Below are positions 34,289 through 47,262 of a stretch of DNA of 64,000 nucleotides, one piece after another. Origin of the DNA: Siphonodentalium dalli (lineage: Eukaryota; Mollusca; Scaphopoda; Gadilida; Siphonodentaliidae); NCBI GenBank assembly GCA_032622095.1, contig CP136061.1, forward strand, positions 52,339,762-52,403,761. Direction: 5' to 3'. The notes under the pieces were generated by a model, which saw nothing but the letters and a program-made list of their open reading frames with translations, had not been told where the DNA came from and did no database searches. Within the stretch, counting starts at the first letter, position 1. Every line of letters starts with the position of its first letter. The position numbers were made by a program, and so were the translations under genes.

Positions 34289-35250
34289 ATTCACTGACGA
34301 AAATAAGTTATTCAATAGCATGGCTATGATATTAAAAAGTTTGTCCCCAGGATGACTAACTTAGCTTAGTCAAAATGACTAAGACAGACAACAAGATATA
34401 GACAATAATTAACTGTTCTGAGTAGCTTACGGGTTTTCTCCTCGAGTGATTGCGGAGGATTATATTTTACGAGGCGCTAGCTGAGTGAAAATAATCCTTG
34501 CATCTCACGAGAGGAGAAAACCCGTATGCTACCCAGAACAGTTAACTGTTGCTTTTATTATATTTTCAATAGCAGTTTGTTACGGCCCAGACCACAATAA
34601 ATTCTTAAATTTACAACATCACCAGCCATTTATTTTATAATAACGCACAATGATACCCAATGATGCAAACAGTATTACGCCATGGCGTACTGCTGAGAGT
34701 AGGATACCATCTTGAGAGCGAGGATACAATTTATATTTTGACGGAAATGTTTATGAACATATAATAAGATATATTACCCAGAATCAGACCGAGTTGAAAG
34801 CAGTACAGGCTATCAATCAAAGATTCCAATACTGGTATATTGAGAGGTATAACAATAGTGTGTGGTAATCGTGTATGTCTGTTTAACTGGTGCATTTTTC
34901 CCTAAATGTCTGTGGTGTCTATGAAATAAGAACCTTTTATCCAAATAATGTATAGTCTTTAGTATGGGAGCGAAGTTCTGATATATGCCATTATATGCTC
35001 CCATTACATTCTTTCAATTCTAGATCTAATGGAATTGCAATGCAATGGATATTTAACTTTTAGTAATGCTTATTAAGCATAATTTAAGGCAGTGCTGTAA
35101 TTAGAGTTATTCTTCGTGTAACTTTGTCACTATCACTGAGACCAGAGTTAGTCAGAGTCATCAGCTGAAATATGTGGGCTAGTCAAAGTGACTCCAAATG
35201 CTTGTTACTATCATTAAGTTAGTCAGATTGACCGGGTTTTTTTCCCAGTG
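34289..35250. mobile_element. inverted-terminus element family F, copy 2, with nested insertion
   Basis: The right end is AAGTTAGTCAGATTGACCGG followed by ...TTCCCAGTG, the inverted equivalent of copy 1's left end. The interior contains the block TTGAGAGGTATAACAATAGT, inverted relative to copy 1. A TTAA-flanked foldback (34409-34545) sits inside it. Confidence 0.6.
34409..34545. mobile_element. TTAA-flanked foldback MITE family G
   Basis: Both borders are TTAA. The left arm is CTGTTCTGAGTAGC...CGGGTTTTCTCCTCGAG and the right arm is its inverse; the tip carries CGAGGCGCTAGCTGAGTG. 137 bp. A partial copy without the outer ends lies at 51807-51885 in reverse orientation. Confidence 0.8.
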
Positions 35251-35498
35251 TATATATATAATTAGCATATGGTTGAACAGCCGCATGGACCAGCGGGCCT
35301 CGGGTTGCAGCACAGAACGTTTTGCAAATTTAAGATTTCTTGCAATTTCGGACAAAGTGGCAAATATTGGGGCAAATTGTTGTATTATTCATATTTGCAC
35401 CTGAATTATACAAAATTTAGGTTATTTTGAATATATTATGCTATATGTATGTACACATGCAACAAACATAGATCAATATTCTACAAACAAGACTTACT

Positions 35499-36520
35499 GG
35501 CCGGATTCGTCATCTCCAGTTTAAACTTCCGAGTTTAAACCTGGTTTAAACCTACATTGGTGGTCCAGCCAAACCGGGTCTAATGGGGCGTTTTTGTCGT
35601 TCAGTGGCCAGCTAATTGACAACTGTATTCGGTGATATGAGCATGCAGTCAAACATCCCTGTTACCAATCGGACCAGAAGGCATGCCGATATTACGCTTA
35701 TTGACACGCCATTAATTATCGCGAATGCGTGCACGCTCATGGGATTTATTTCAATGAGAAACAGGTGTCGCTTATGAACCACTAATCCGATATCATTCTG
35801 GGTTTCAATCAATCTTGCAAATGGTATGTCTCTCAACACGAGATTCACGTGCTGTTCATCACTTTGTTTGTGATTGATTTTCTGCAAGATGGTTTACACG
35901 AAAAGACAAAATGTTGTGTATTTACATGTATATATGTTTATACAAAAGAGTATACGATCTGTCTATCTATATGTCTGTCCATCTGTCTGTTCGCAACTTT
36001 TCTCCCAGATCCTGGACCGATTTCAATCAAATTATGTGTGGTGACTCGGGGTAACTAGGAGGATGGTAAAACAGCGTCAGGTTTTCAAAATTTTATTTTA
36101 AAAATAAGAAAATGTAATTTTAAAAAAAGAAGAAAATATAGTGTTGTTAAATTGAGAAAGGAGTTGAATCTAAGTAGAAACAAAATGTAACTTAATTTGT
36201 GTTTGTTTTAAATTTAATTAAATGTTGTTTTTTTAATTAAAATGTTCAAATAATAAAAGTGTGCGCGAAGGTGTCGCAGGCTCCCAGCGCACAAAGGGGC
36301 CGTCGGCGCCTCTGACGCTGAATAAAGGCTCCATAATCTAGTCAATCCTGCACCAAGAGGTCAGTCAAGTAAAGGCAATTTGCTTATGAGTATACACCAG
36401 AAGCGGCATCTGAACTGTTGGACAGGTTTTAATAAAGAAATATATTATATGCGTTGCTTTTTTCAATGTTATAAATTTCTCGTCATGCAGAAAATAAAAA
36501 AATATTCCCAGGCTTTAAAT
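35499..36520 (-). mobile_element. 1 kb repeat, right copy of an inverted pair (terminus type H)
   Basis: Reverse-complement partner of 31012-31945, starting CCGGATTCGTCATCTCCAG. The two copies face each other at their CGGATTCGTCATCTC ends, 3.55 kb apart. The segment near 36000 (CTGGACCGATTTCAATCAAA) matches the copy at 30.5-30.7 kb. Confidence 0.7.
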
Positions 36521-36949
36521 GAACAGGTGGAATATTGTGTGAATGTATGGGCGTAACCACATACAGTAGAGCTTTGTGGTATGATATACACCAAAATGGG
36601 TTATAAAATTTGACCCATAAAGAAATATAATTTTAGTATTGCAAACTACACCCCGTGTACCTGGTATCACCGACCCGGAAGGTATCACCAAACCGGACCG
36701 AATGGGAAAGAATTTTCACGCATATAATATGCGAATATTGTGTTTCTCAATGTAAAACTGACAAGGAACCATACGAAGAAGGAATATTTACCCACCCGAT
36801 GTCAGTCGGTTTTCCCAGATCTAACCATTTACCAATTTTTAGCGAATTATTTCAATAGTCTTTTCTGTTTTGCTCTCTCAAATTTTCAAGAAAATCTGTT
36901 CACTAACATAATCAGCGGCCTTCCACACTGCCGACAATATGTCCGTATA

Positions 36950-37530
36950 TAATTGACTTTGTCAAAGAGGCATAGAATTGAACATATTTTTAAAAGCACG
37001 TGTCATTCTCAATATGGTGGGACCACTATCGATCCAGATAGATGTCAAAGTCGCGAATCAAGATGTCGATAACACCGGATCTTCTGTGCAGTAAATATCA
37101 ATAGTACTGATAGAGTTCTGGTGAGTTTTCGCGTGTTTTCGTGTGTATCGGAGACTAATGAGTTGGACGTATCTCATCTAAATATGAATACCATTTTCGA
37201 ATCATGTATACACATCTATTATGGATCGATTAATTAAATTAATTGAACATCAATCTCAGCAGTCAAATTTGCTCAAACAAATAGGCGAATGAACGATTAC
37301 GTATATATAAGGCCCTGATCACAAGAACATGCATACTGTCGGTTCGGATATCAGTTTAGTCGTATCATAATCAGGTGCGTATTGAGACCCAATATGGCGA
37401 AAAAGCCCATGTAGATTCAAGCTACTTCATCTTACTTGCCATGCATTAAATTTTGTCACCAGAGACAGTGTTTCTGTTTTTTTAACTGGGGGTGTCTCTC
37501 CCAACCTCATTCAAACCATTCATCAGGGAG
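36950..37530 (+). repeat. duplicated block, copy 1
   Basis: It is direct-repeat related to 39465-40145: shared stretches include CAATATGGTGGGACCACT, CACCGGATCTTCTGTGCAG, CTGATAGAGTTCTGGTGAG and CTTACTTGCCATGCATTAAA, in the same order. The second copy has a small insertion (around 39920-40000). No conserved reading frame joins the copies. Confidence 0.75.
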
Positions 37531-37959
37531 ACAAATCTATATATCCATGCATTTTTCGGGCTACACCCGAAGTCAATGTTCTCTTAGTCTGGTTTTTGGC
37601 TCAATTCTAGATCTGGTGTATAGCTCTGGCGAATCGCGTGGAAAGCATGACCGCCTATATGAAACATTCTGTACTTCATGTATATACTATAGTATGGTGC
37701 ATATCAAGCAACATGGTCGGCATGACAGATGCCATCTTGTCTGGAGTCTAAGTGGCCACAAAACGCCAGGATTGTTACACTTCAGAATGGGGTTTCTGCG
37801 GTGGTCCAAACGTGATACCAAATCGAAGGCATCAAACATTTCGTATGCGATAGTGCAATTGAAACTCTCTGGGCTCTCTGTCTATTACTCGTCGATACAT
37901 TTGGAGGTTCATGTGAGCCATTCCCGTTTAAAGGCACGTGCGGCCTTTGTTGTCAGGGC

Positions 37960-39115
37960 GTACACGCTCTAAACATATCACGGACATTTCTCATTATCTT
38001 CAGCATCGAAGAGTCACAAATGTCGATAACTGGCGTCGTAAATATCTCATTAAAATGTAATCATTAGCTTTCAACATCGAAAACGAAAACTATAGTGGGG
38101 TCAAGTCAGGTAGGACATCTTTACCGGTGCTCCTGGAATCATTATCTCAATAGGGGTCCGCACTAATACCATGGAATCGATGTTCAACTTCACCGGATAT
38201 TGGTCATTTAATTGTATACGGACTTCATGTGTTTCAGAAAGTCATACCAAGTTCTGTTCCGATTTTCTTCAGACTATATGAAACAATAAAGAGTTTGTAT
38301 GTTATATATCAAAGATTGAAAAGAACTTCAAATTTGCGACCACTTTTTGCAAGACATTTCAGATTATACTAAGATTGTCGGCATTTTGTGTATTTAATCA
38401 CCAATATTAAACATCGATTAAAGTGACTGGATATGGGCGTAAATTCTGATTTCGAGACTTCGACGTAAAACCAACATTATCCCAACATATTACACTAGCT
38501 GGTTCACGTCGAAGGAAACTTGGACAGACGGACTCACAGAAAGACCTACTCAAGTCACCGATTAGTTTGAGCCGACTTTTCTTCAGAGCAGAATAGAAGA
38601 ATAAAGAGCGTTCTCCCAAATTAATAACAATTAATGTCAGAACGATATAATAATTTTGCGGCTGTGTGATTGGGGGATCTATTCCTGATTTGGCAAATAA
38701 AGAGCGTTTATTTTATATGTCAATGATTGGAAGCAGCTGGCAAAATGATATTACGTTGGAAAGATTTTTCAGGGTATACAAATGTTTTTTTTTCGATCAG
38801 CAATTCGTGTATTTAGCGACCCATCTTTTAACTTCTTCCAAATATATGGAAGTTTGAACGAGCCATGGTCATGTAATGTGCATCGGCATCTAAACACCCT
38901 GAGAATATTTCTCAAATTTTCAGCATCGAAAAGTCACAATGTTCGGTATATGGAGGCGTAAATTCTCATTAAAATGTTCTCATTAGTTTTCAGGATTGAA
39001 CACGAAAACTATAGTTGAGCAAAGTCAGACTTGAGATCATTACTGATGCTCCGGGAGCCATTATCTCAATAGGGGTCCGCACTAATAGTTTGGAAATCGA
39101 TGTATAGATGTCGGT
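37960..39115 (+). repeat. tandem copies inside the duplicated block region
   Basis: A segment at about 37980-38190 recurs at about 38900-39110 (TTCAGCATCGAAAAGTCACA-type start; ATTATCTCAATAGGGGTCCG end). Together with the 36950/39465 pair this shows several rounds of local duplication. Part of 37655-37760 also recurs at 40890-40985 (GACAGAYGCCAT, TCTGGAGTCT). Confidence 0.65.
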
Positions 39116-39464
39116 CAAGTCATAGATAAGTTGGGTACTGATTGTTCTCAGAGCAAAGAATAACAAGGAGCGTTCTAGTTAGTCTATTCCTGATATGGTA
39201 ATGCAACGAGCGTCAGATATGTACAGGATAAACATGTTTTTCTGGTGTGATCTGGGACGATTATCGGTGGAGTTTTGAGATGGAAAATACAGTTTTAAAT
39301 ACCGGCGCAGCGTGTAGCCGGTAAAACGGATATTTTGCATTGGCAAACCTACCGAAAAACGTCCCAAATCAAGCAGACAGCATGTTTATCCCCATTCTAA
39401 ATCACACACATCGCAAAATCATGCTATAGACATACAAATCTACCCACGAGTTGCTGCAGTGGAC

Positions 39465-40145
39465 GGTATATAATTGATTTTGTCAAAGAAGCATAGGATT
39501 GAACATATTTTTTAAAAAGCACATGTCATTCTCAATATGGTGGGACCACTTTCGATCCAGATAGCTGTCAAGGGGCGGATCAATATGTCAGTAACACCGG
39601 ATCTTCTGTGCAGTAAATATCCATAGTACTGATAGAGTTCTGGTGAGTTTTCGCGTGTTTCGTATGTATATGAGACTGATGAGTTGGACTACTTATCTCA
39701 CCTGAATATGAGTCCGTACCCTTTTCGAATCATGTATACACATATATTATGGGTGGATTAATTAAAATAATTGAACAGTCATCTCAGCAGTCAAATTTGC
39801 TCATTCAAAAAGGCGAATGAAAATGACGTATACATAAGTCCATGTTCACACGAACATGCATGCTGTCGTTTCGGATAACAGTTTAGTCGTATCCGAATCG
39901 GGTTGTGTATTAGAACCCCACATGGCGAAACAATACCATACGACTATGGTAATATAAGACGGTCATGTTGTGGACATAGTTAATACCATGTATTAAGGAG
40001 GTTATCCTGCCATATATAATAAAGCCACTTCATCTTACTTGCCATGCATTAAATTTTGTCCTCAGAGACAGGGTTTGTGTTTTTAATTTTGTACTGGGTG
40101 ATATCTCGCCCAACCTCGATCAAACCGTTCAACAAGGAGACCAAT
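39465..40145 (+). repeat. duplicated block, copy 2
   Basis: Direct counterpart of 36950-37530 about 2.5 kb downstream. See that entry for the shared stretches. Confidence 0.75.
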
Positions 40146-40239
40146 GTAGATATTAGAGTGTAGGATCAATTAAGTGAACAAAGCAATGATAAATCTGACA
40201 CAAAACTTCGCAACAAAAGATAAATAATTATGCGTCCGG

Positions 40240-40255
40240 TGGGGGGGGGGGGGGG
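40240..40255. repeat. G tract
   Basis: GGT followed by fifteen-odd G, ending at GCACGT. Its flank (40256-40410) is mirrored at 40676-40800. Confidence 0.85.
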
Positions 40256-40642
40256 CACGTTCAGGCACGTATGCTGATTTTTTACTTTTGACCCTTGTTG
40301 GGACCCACCCACCCCATCGTCCAAATTGTTTTCCGTTTTCGGCAGTTTTTTCCGACCATTTTTGGACACCCACCCCCTTTTAACACTAAAACAGAGATTT
40401 GCGCAGGGGGGGCGTGGGTGGCACATATGCCAGGGTGGGTGGTCGATAGGACCAACAAACAATTTTTTCCGCAACTCAAAAATATTATACAAACAGTATA
40501 GCCTGTAGCCCATGCTAATGGATTGAATTTTGAAATCCAAGATGGCTGCTGGCAGCCATGTCTTTTTTGACCGAATGACCCCAAAATGACTCGTTCCTAT
40601 TTACATGTCAATGTTAACATCCATGACTTAATAGTGTGCATT

Positions 40643-40858
40643 ATATACAGCTGTTTACAGTGAATTTCCCCCCGCAAATCTCTGTTTTAGTGTCCAAAAA
40701 TGGTCGGAAAAAACTGCCGAAAACGGAAAAAAAAATGGAAGCGGGGGTGGGTGGGTCCCAACAAGGGTCGAAAGTCAAAAATCAGCATACGTGCCTGCAA
40801 ATATTTTCCGACTCCACCCTGACTTGCGGGGGGAATTCACTGTAAACAGCTGTATATG
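40643..40858. mobile_element. foldback element with CAGCTGTTTACAGTGAATT termini
   Basis: Arms CAGCTGTTTACAGTGAATT and its inverse lie at about 40648 and 40834-40853, each followed inward by a C or G run. The interior (TGGTCGGAAAAAACTGCCGA, GGTGGGTCCCAACAAGG) is a reverse complement of 40256-40410, so a second, diverged copy of the interior lies immediately to the left. Confidence 0.75.
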
Positions 40859-41040
40859 AATTTCTGTGAATACTATTTGTGATGGATTGTATAGAACATT
40901 CTGTACTATACTATAGTCTGGGGCATATCAAACAAAATGGCCGCCATGACAGACGCCATTTTTTCTGGAGTCTGAAAGGTCACTTTTTCTAGTTAGCATC
41001 CGGAAAACAGAATCCGGCTTTTAAATTTGTACTCTGTGAC

Positions 41041-42370
41041 CTTTTGACCTGGTTGACCTTGATCAGATATTCACAACCACATACACCCGTTGTATATAGA
41101 AATGCACGCCATTTCGTTTGGTATATAACATGTCCCCACTACATGTATTTAAATGCACTTCTTGTTGGGTCCATTTCAATCTAACTACCCTTAAATAAAT
41201 GCGATCGAAAAGAACTATGGTAACTGGGAGAAACGATTACAATTTCCATACATTACAAACATATCTCGCAGCGAATGTTTTATATGTTGTCAGGAAGAAG
41301 CCCCTGCATACATTAAGAATAAAATAAATTCTGTAAACATTTTCAACCGATATATGTCGTATTTTGACTGGACTATAACATAGGGTGCAAATGGAACTAC
41401 TCAATCCGGGGGTGCATGCGCATTAAGAAAATCTTAGGTGGACACACCAACTGAGACCCTATACAGCCACGTCCATATCCATCAAAGATTTACACTGTTT
41501 AATTTTCCCCTACCATGTACAGTTCCGGGCCTATATTATTGAAAATATCCTACTATATACAAGGCATGTATTAGCATGAAATTAAAACACAAACAAACAT
41601 ACGAATACGCCCACCCATGTGCACACACACCCCTCCCGCACACCAACACACACAACGACAAAGAAACATCGGCCATGTGCAGACCTGTCCGAAAGATAAT
41701 GGTATATTCCATATAATGGGGACATTTTACTAGCTCAAGTCCTAAAGTACGTGCCATTCTACGGATTTTCTTTCGTGCACGCGAATCCGAACTGGCGGAA
41801 CCAGCTTCACCAATGATTTAAGGAAATGTTAGGCGGTCTGCATCCTAAATGGACCACACCGCCGTCAACAATTCATAAGTGAATAACTGACAAAATTTAT
41901 AGCTTTTATAATGAAGTATGACTTAATATATATTACATAATTATTATAATAATTGAAAATCGATTCATTAGAATGCGTGACTGACATTGAGTGATTATCA
42001 GTACTAATTCACCGACAAAAACAGTCAAAATGCGAAATATATAATCCGCATCTTTGACATCCCAACTCCGGTTTGGCGACATCTTATTGCAGTGTCGATC
42101 CGCGGCTTTGACCCCCATAATTATGGTGGGTACCTACACTTGATCGCGGTTAGTGATTTTTTTCTCTTTACGAATCGCACTGTAGGGTAGAACAACTTAA
42201 GGTTACTCGAACATATAATTTCTATTGATACACGCATTTTCCGCCGTTAGCAGCGGCTAATTATACCTCAAACGAACTATCTAACGTCAAAAAGTGTCTA
42301 GGATTTATGATAAAAACGGATATGAGCCGGAATGTCCATTAAATGTAGCGGGGTGACAGCAAGCTACCAT
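41041..42370. other. no gene recognised
   Basis: Spacer with a short CA-rich patch near 41620-41660. No exon or element boundary could be supported. Confidence 0.4.
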
Positions 42371-42930
42371 AATGATAGTCTGGTCGTTGAGACTCGATTT
42401 TCAGATGAACCTAGAACAAATTGTTTACAAGTTGTTTTTGGTGTCATTTTGTGGGGCAGAATCTGGGGAACAATATATCCAAAATCCGCTAAAATCCGCT
42501 TTGGGGAAAATTTTCTACAGCTCGTTGAAATGGGGTCCTATTTATGGCTTTTTGTGTAAATTTTGCTGTTCCTTATTAGTCTAGTCAATCTGATGGAAAG
42601 AAAAACCCTACCGTGAACAAATTACTATGTAATGTCGTTTAGTGTGTTTGAATGTGACTATATCCATATCATAACATAACCAAATCCCTGTGAATCCCAC
42701 AGTGGGAAAGTCGTCATTTTTGGGTGAAAAGTCAGGAATATGTAAAAAAAAAAATGGTGAAAACTGTAATTTTCTGGTTGAGACTCAGATTTTAAGGTGA
42801 ACCTATATTAAATTGGTAACAAGCTATTGGTTTTATTTTGTTGGACAGAATCTGGGGAACATTATATCAAAAATTCGCTTTCGTGGAAATTTTCTACATA
42901 TCTTTGAAATAGGGTCCTATTTGTGGCTTT
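42371..42930 (+). repeat. left inverted end of the 4 kb structure, in two tandem copies
   Basis: A segment starting ATAGTCTGGTCGTTGAGACT (42375-42540) recurs, more diverged, at 42775-42930 (GGCAGAATCTGGGGAACA / GGACAGAATCTGGGGAACA). The first copy is mirrored at 46195-46352 (shared words AGTCTGGTCGTTGA, CCAAAATCCGCTAAAATCCG). Confidence 0.75.
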
Positions 42931-43789
42931 TTTGTGTCAAGTCTGCAGTTCCTTGTTAGTCCAGTCAAACGGATGGAAGGAAACGCCCAACCGTGAAAAA
43001 AATTTGCTTTTGGTCTTTTTGAGTGTGACTATACTCATATAATAACATATCCAAAATCCCCATGAACCAGAAGTCAAAATACTGGAATATGTAAACAAAA
43101 ATGGTGAAAATTGGAATTTTTTAATAAACAAATCTGCCAACCATAAATGCTCAGTCGAGTTCCCTGACTGCCAAATGTGACCATATAACAATATATCCAA
43201 AATATCCATGCGTTTAATGAAGGGAAAGTCGTTAATTTAGATAAAACCGAAGAAAACATGTAAGAAAATGGTGACAATTGGAATTTTTGTCTGGGAACCA
43301 GGTCTGCCAAAATTCTTCTCCAGACTGGGGCCCCAATATTAAACTTGATCCATTTTTTTTCGTAAGGATGTCTGCTCCAACTAATTTGACGCTAACATGT
43401 GGCCGTGAATATTATGAGGCAATATGGCGGCAATTTCCTGGAGTGCACTACCATTCACTACAGTATCCTCTAAATGTATTAATGTGACAGAAACCTGCAA
43501 CAAAAAACGCATTATTCCTGTTATTATAGCATAATTATGCCTGTCATTTCGTGCATAATTTGACCCTCGTACTATAAAATGGCGAATCCTAATCCGTTAT
43601 AGTAAGTCATATCCCGAGGATTGGGCAATTCGATGTCTAAACAGTCTTCAAAATGACAGCGAAAATGGCGGTCGCAAGTGAACAATTGAAGTTTTGTTTG
43701 TTTGTTTTTATACTAAATCTTACGATATCGAATAAACGTATAGCCAATATGTAGTCATATATGCCACCATACGAGTTTTCAAAGCCACC

Positions 43790-45430
43790 AATAGTTTCAT
43801 AATACATCAAATGATTGTCCCAAACCACACAAGTCCGCCAAACTATATACAGAGTTACAAAACCCATCTGGTGTCCAAAAAAAACAACAACATGTAAGTA
43901 TCCAAATACATACGACGGGCGCCCCAAATCCAAACATTGTTCTAAGCCATCGTCGGGGTGTCCCAATCCACCAAACGAGTTTTACAAACCACACAGACTG
44001 ATGTAGACTGATGTAGGTAGCTCCACAAACGATACTCATCTGGTGATATTACTCACACATATAGTCCCCAAACCATGCATTTGGTATTCCAACTCACCCA
44101 AAATGAGTGTCACAAGCCACTAAATGAGTGTCCCAATCCACCTGATTGAGTACCCACAAACCATTCAACGAATGTTCCCAAACCACACCAGTAGTGCTCC
44201 ATACGTTGCAACCTATGTTCGAAACAGCATAATAGGTGTGTCCCAAGCCATCCAGTAGGTTCCATAAATATCCAATGAGTGTCCATAACCATCAGATGAG
44301 TAAAAAATGCAATGAGCACTAATTGAGTGTGTCAAACCACTCAATCAGTGCCCCAAATCACGCAATGGGTGTACCACGGTTACCAAACCATCCATCGGAT
44401 GTTCGAAACCACACGATAGGCAGACATCCAATATGTAGCCCATGTCATACAACATACAACTGTCGTCTCAATCCATTCAACTAGTGTCCCAAACGACCAA
44501 CCAGTGACCCAATCGACCACGCAGTGTCTCAATGCACATAACCAGTATCTAAAATCTATAGCGAGTGTCGCAAACCACTCAATGTGAACACTCCACCCAA
44601 TTGGTGTCCCAAAAGCATCCAACTGAAGTCACAAATCACAAAGCGGGTGACCCAAACCATAAAACTAAACCATAAACCATAAACCATCCAACAAGTTCCC
44701 TATCCATCAACTGCACAGGACTGGTGTTGCGAACCAACAACCAACTGTCATATCAATACATCTACAATGGTGTACAAAACCCTCCATCGGGTATTTCAAG
44801 CGATCAAGTAAGTTTGTCAAACCATCCAATGAGTTTACCAAAACATAGTATAATATATTTGATGGATGGTTTTGTACACTAGTTTGGGACACCCATTAAA
44901 TTACTGAGACATTCAGTGGGTGGTTTGAGACACTAGTTGGACGTTTTAGACACTCTTGGTGGTTTGACAATCATCGTGTGGCTTGTGACACTCATTGGGT
45001 GATTATGGACACTCATATGTTGGTTTGGGTACACACTTGATGATTTGAGACACCCATTTGTGTGGTTTGGGACACCACATACATGAATTGGGACACACGA
45101 TGGGTGACATATGGCAATCGTTGGATGGTATGGAACACACATTGGACTGGTTTGGGCACTAATTGGATGGTTTTTGACACTATTTTGTTGGATTGTGTTA
45201 CATATTATGTGGTTTGGGACACTCGTCGGCCGATTTGGAATGCCCCTTCTATGGACTGGGACACTCACCGATTAATTTGGTATATTATTAAGAAGACAGT
45301 TGAGACACCTGTTGTGTAGTTGTACACTCCTTAGATGGTTTGGGTCACGCGTTAAGTTGTTTTTGACACTCATTTGATGTATTTCGATACTAGTTTGGTT
45401 GCTGTGGACACTCATCAAATTATATTCGAT
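43790..45430. repeat. strand-switching minisatellite, unit about 30 bp
   Basis: From 43790 to about 44855 the plus strand is built from diverged units close to CCAAACCATCCAATGAGTGT. From about 44860 to 45430 the units are the reverse complement (ACACTCATTGGATGGTTTGG). The switch lies near 44850-44870, next to TATAATATATT. Unit length varies around 26-32 bp and identity between units is modest. The whole forms a long imperfect inverted repeat. Apparent reading frames through it are by-products of the repeat. Confidence 0.8.
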
Positions 45431-46194
45431 ACCAGATATGAGAAGATTTATTTAAAAATCAAATAGAAATAGAAATAGATATTTTTGACTATCGATTGCA
45501 ATTTTCGCCGCCATTTTGGGACACTGTAGGGACAAATTCTCGACATATACCTCAGTATTATCAGATTAGGGTCCGACATAATTTACTGTTGTGCTAGCCA
45601 TTACATGTTTTTTCGTCTAAATGGAAACAATCTGGTGAACTTTAACGAAAATTCCCAATTATACTACTTTCAGTAGCCATAGTTTCCCTATTTTTGGAAG
45701 TGATTGCCTAGTTTCTGCTAAAATGGACACTAGTGGGTCATATCTGACATCTAATGAGTATTAAGTACACTGGTGTGTTCGACTGGTGGTTATTCTTGGC
45801 ATTAAAATAATATTTGATTTTCCTTCTAAATTTAGTACTATCTATTTCGAATTTGAAGGCCCCAAATTCCCAATCCTCGTGATATGGCTCACAATTATCA
45901 GACATTGATTTAAAGTGGTGTGTGTTGGTACAAATGGCCATTTAAACCAAATTTCTTATAAATGGAAACGATCTGGTGAAATTTAGTGAAAATTGTCAAA
46001 TTTTACCAATTTCGGTCGCCATTTTGAATTTTTAGAATCAAATTGTAGACGAAATAACATACGTCTGTCATGGCAACAGTAATAATTTGTTTATGTTGCA
46101 TATTCCTGCCATGTGTATAACTTTAAATTAAATAACATTCATGTGTATATTTCATAAGAAACGGAAAATCATACCTAAAAAACACAAATAGGAC

Positions 46195-46352
46195 CTTTTT
46201 TTCAAAATGCTCTAGAAAATTTCCCCCAAAGCGGATTTTAGCGGATTTTGGATATGTTGTTCCACAGGATCTGTCCGACAAAATGACACCAAAAACAGCT
46301 TGTAAACAATTTGTTCTAGGTCCAATGCTTCAACGACCAGACTATGAGGGAA
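46195..46352 (-). repeat. right inverted end of the 4 kb structure
   Basis: Reverse complement of 42375-42540 with a handful of differences. With the left end it brackets the strand-switching minisatellite, suggesting one composite element of about 4 kb. Confidence 0.7.
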
Positions 46353-46814
46353 CATTACGCTTTACGAATTTATGTTTTAAATAATGGATAGCAACATCAA
46401 CCTGGCGATAAATACATTCATCTGAGGGAGGATATGTTCATTTATCAAAAACCGCATGGTCCGGTTTCGTGATACCTTCCGAGTTGGTGTTATCAGGTAC
46501 ACGGGTTGAACTTTGTGTATAGCATATATGGTCATGTAGTACATGTAGCATTGTTTGGTGTCATAATTAAAACGTTCAACCCTTCAAATGAATTCGTAGA
46601 AAACACCTGTATTTGTGATTGCCACAATATAGTTGTAAACATTATATTGAAGGAACTTGTCCATATCTGAGCAACGCTCACGTGCGAATGAATCAACTGT
46701 GACACGATAACACCAGTCGGCAGTCGCCACGTAGACACGCCCTCACTCGAGATAATTTACAGCTCCACCCTTTGATTGATTGTTTGACAATTCTAAACTG
46801 CGATGAAGAAAAGA

Positions 46815-47254
46815 CGGATTCGTCATCTCAAGTTTAGCCTCGGTAAAGCTGGTTTAGCTGGACCGCCGAATTAGATGGTTTAGTTGCTGGTTTAAGCTTA
46901 TAAAACGCAGACAAATTATCGAAATTGACAAAAACTTATCCCCGCACGCTGTATAGGTGTGAGTGCTTGTCGCTTATAAATTTCCAATCAAAATATGGTC
47001 GCTGTCGTAATTATTGATTTTCGCAATCAATAAAACGAGGCGGTCCGCATTAGGAAAGTACGATTAATTATCTCGACGATACAGAGACACTACTGCTAAA
47101 CCAGCGGTCTGGCTGGACCAGGTTTAAACCAAAGATGACGAATGCGTCACTTAAACCTGCGTTCGCGGGTTTAACCCACGGATTTTGCTGACTCACGGCG
47201 GTTTAAACCTAGAGGTTTACGTAGACCAGGTTTAAACCTGAGATGACGAATCGG
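46815..47254. mobile_element. MITE with CGGATTCGTCATCTC termini (type H)
   Basis: The left end is CGGATTCGTCATCTCAAG; the right end is the inverse CTGAGATGACGAATCGG with GGTTTAAACC just inside. A second, internal terminus-like block (TTTAAACCAAAGATGACGAA) lies near 47125, so the right end is duplicated. The same terminus bounds the 1 kb repeats at 31945 and 35499. Confidence 0.7.
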
Positions 47255-47262
47255 GCCATTGT

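Noticed and set aside
37436-37972. 178-codon open stretch on the plus strand
   Set aside because: It lies in the duplicated block, the frame is not preserved in the second copy, and no domain is visible.
43637-45319. Several open stretches on both strands through the 44-45 kb region
   Set aside because: They are translations of the 30 bp minisatellite units (recurring W/T/H patterns), not genes.
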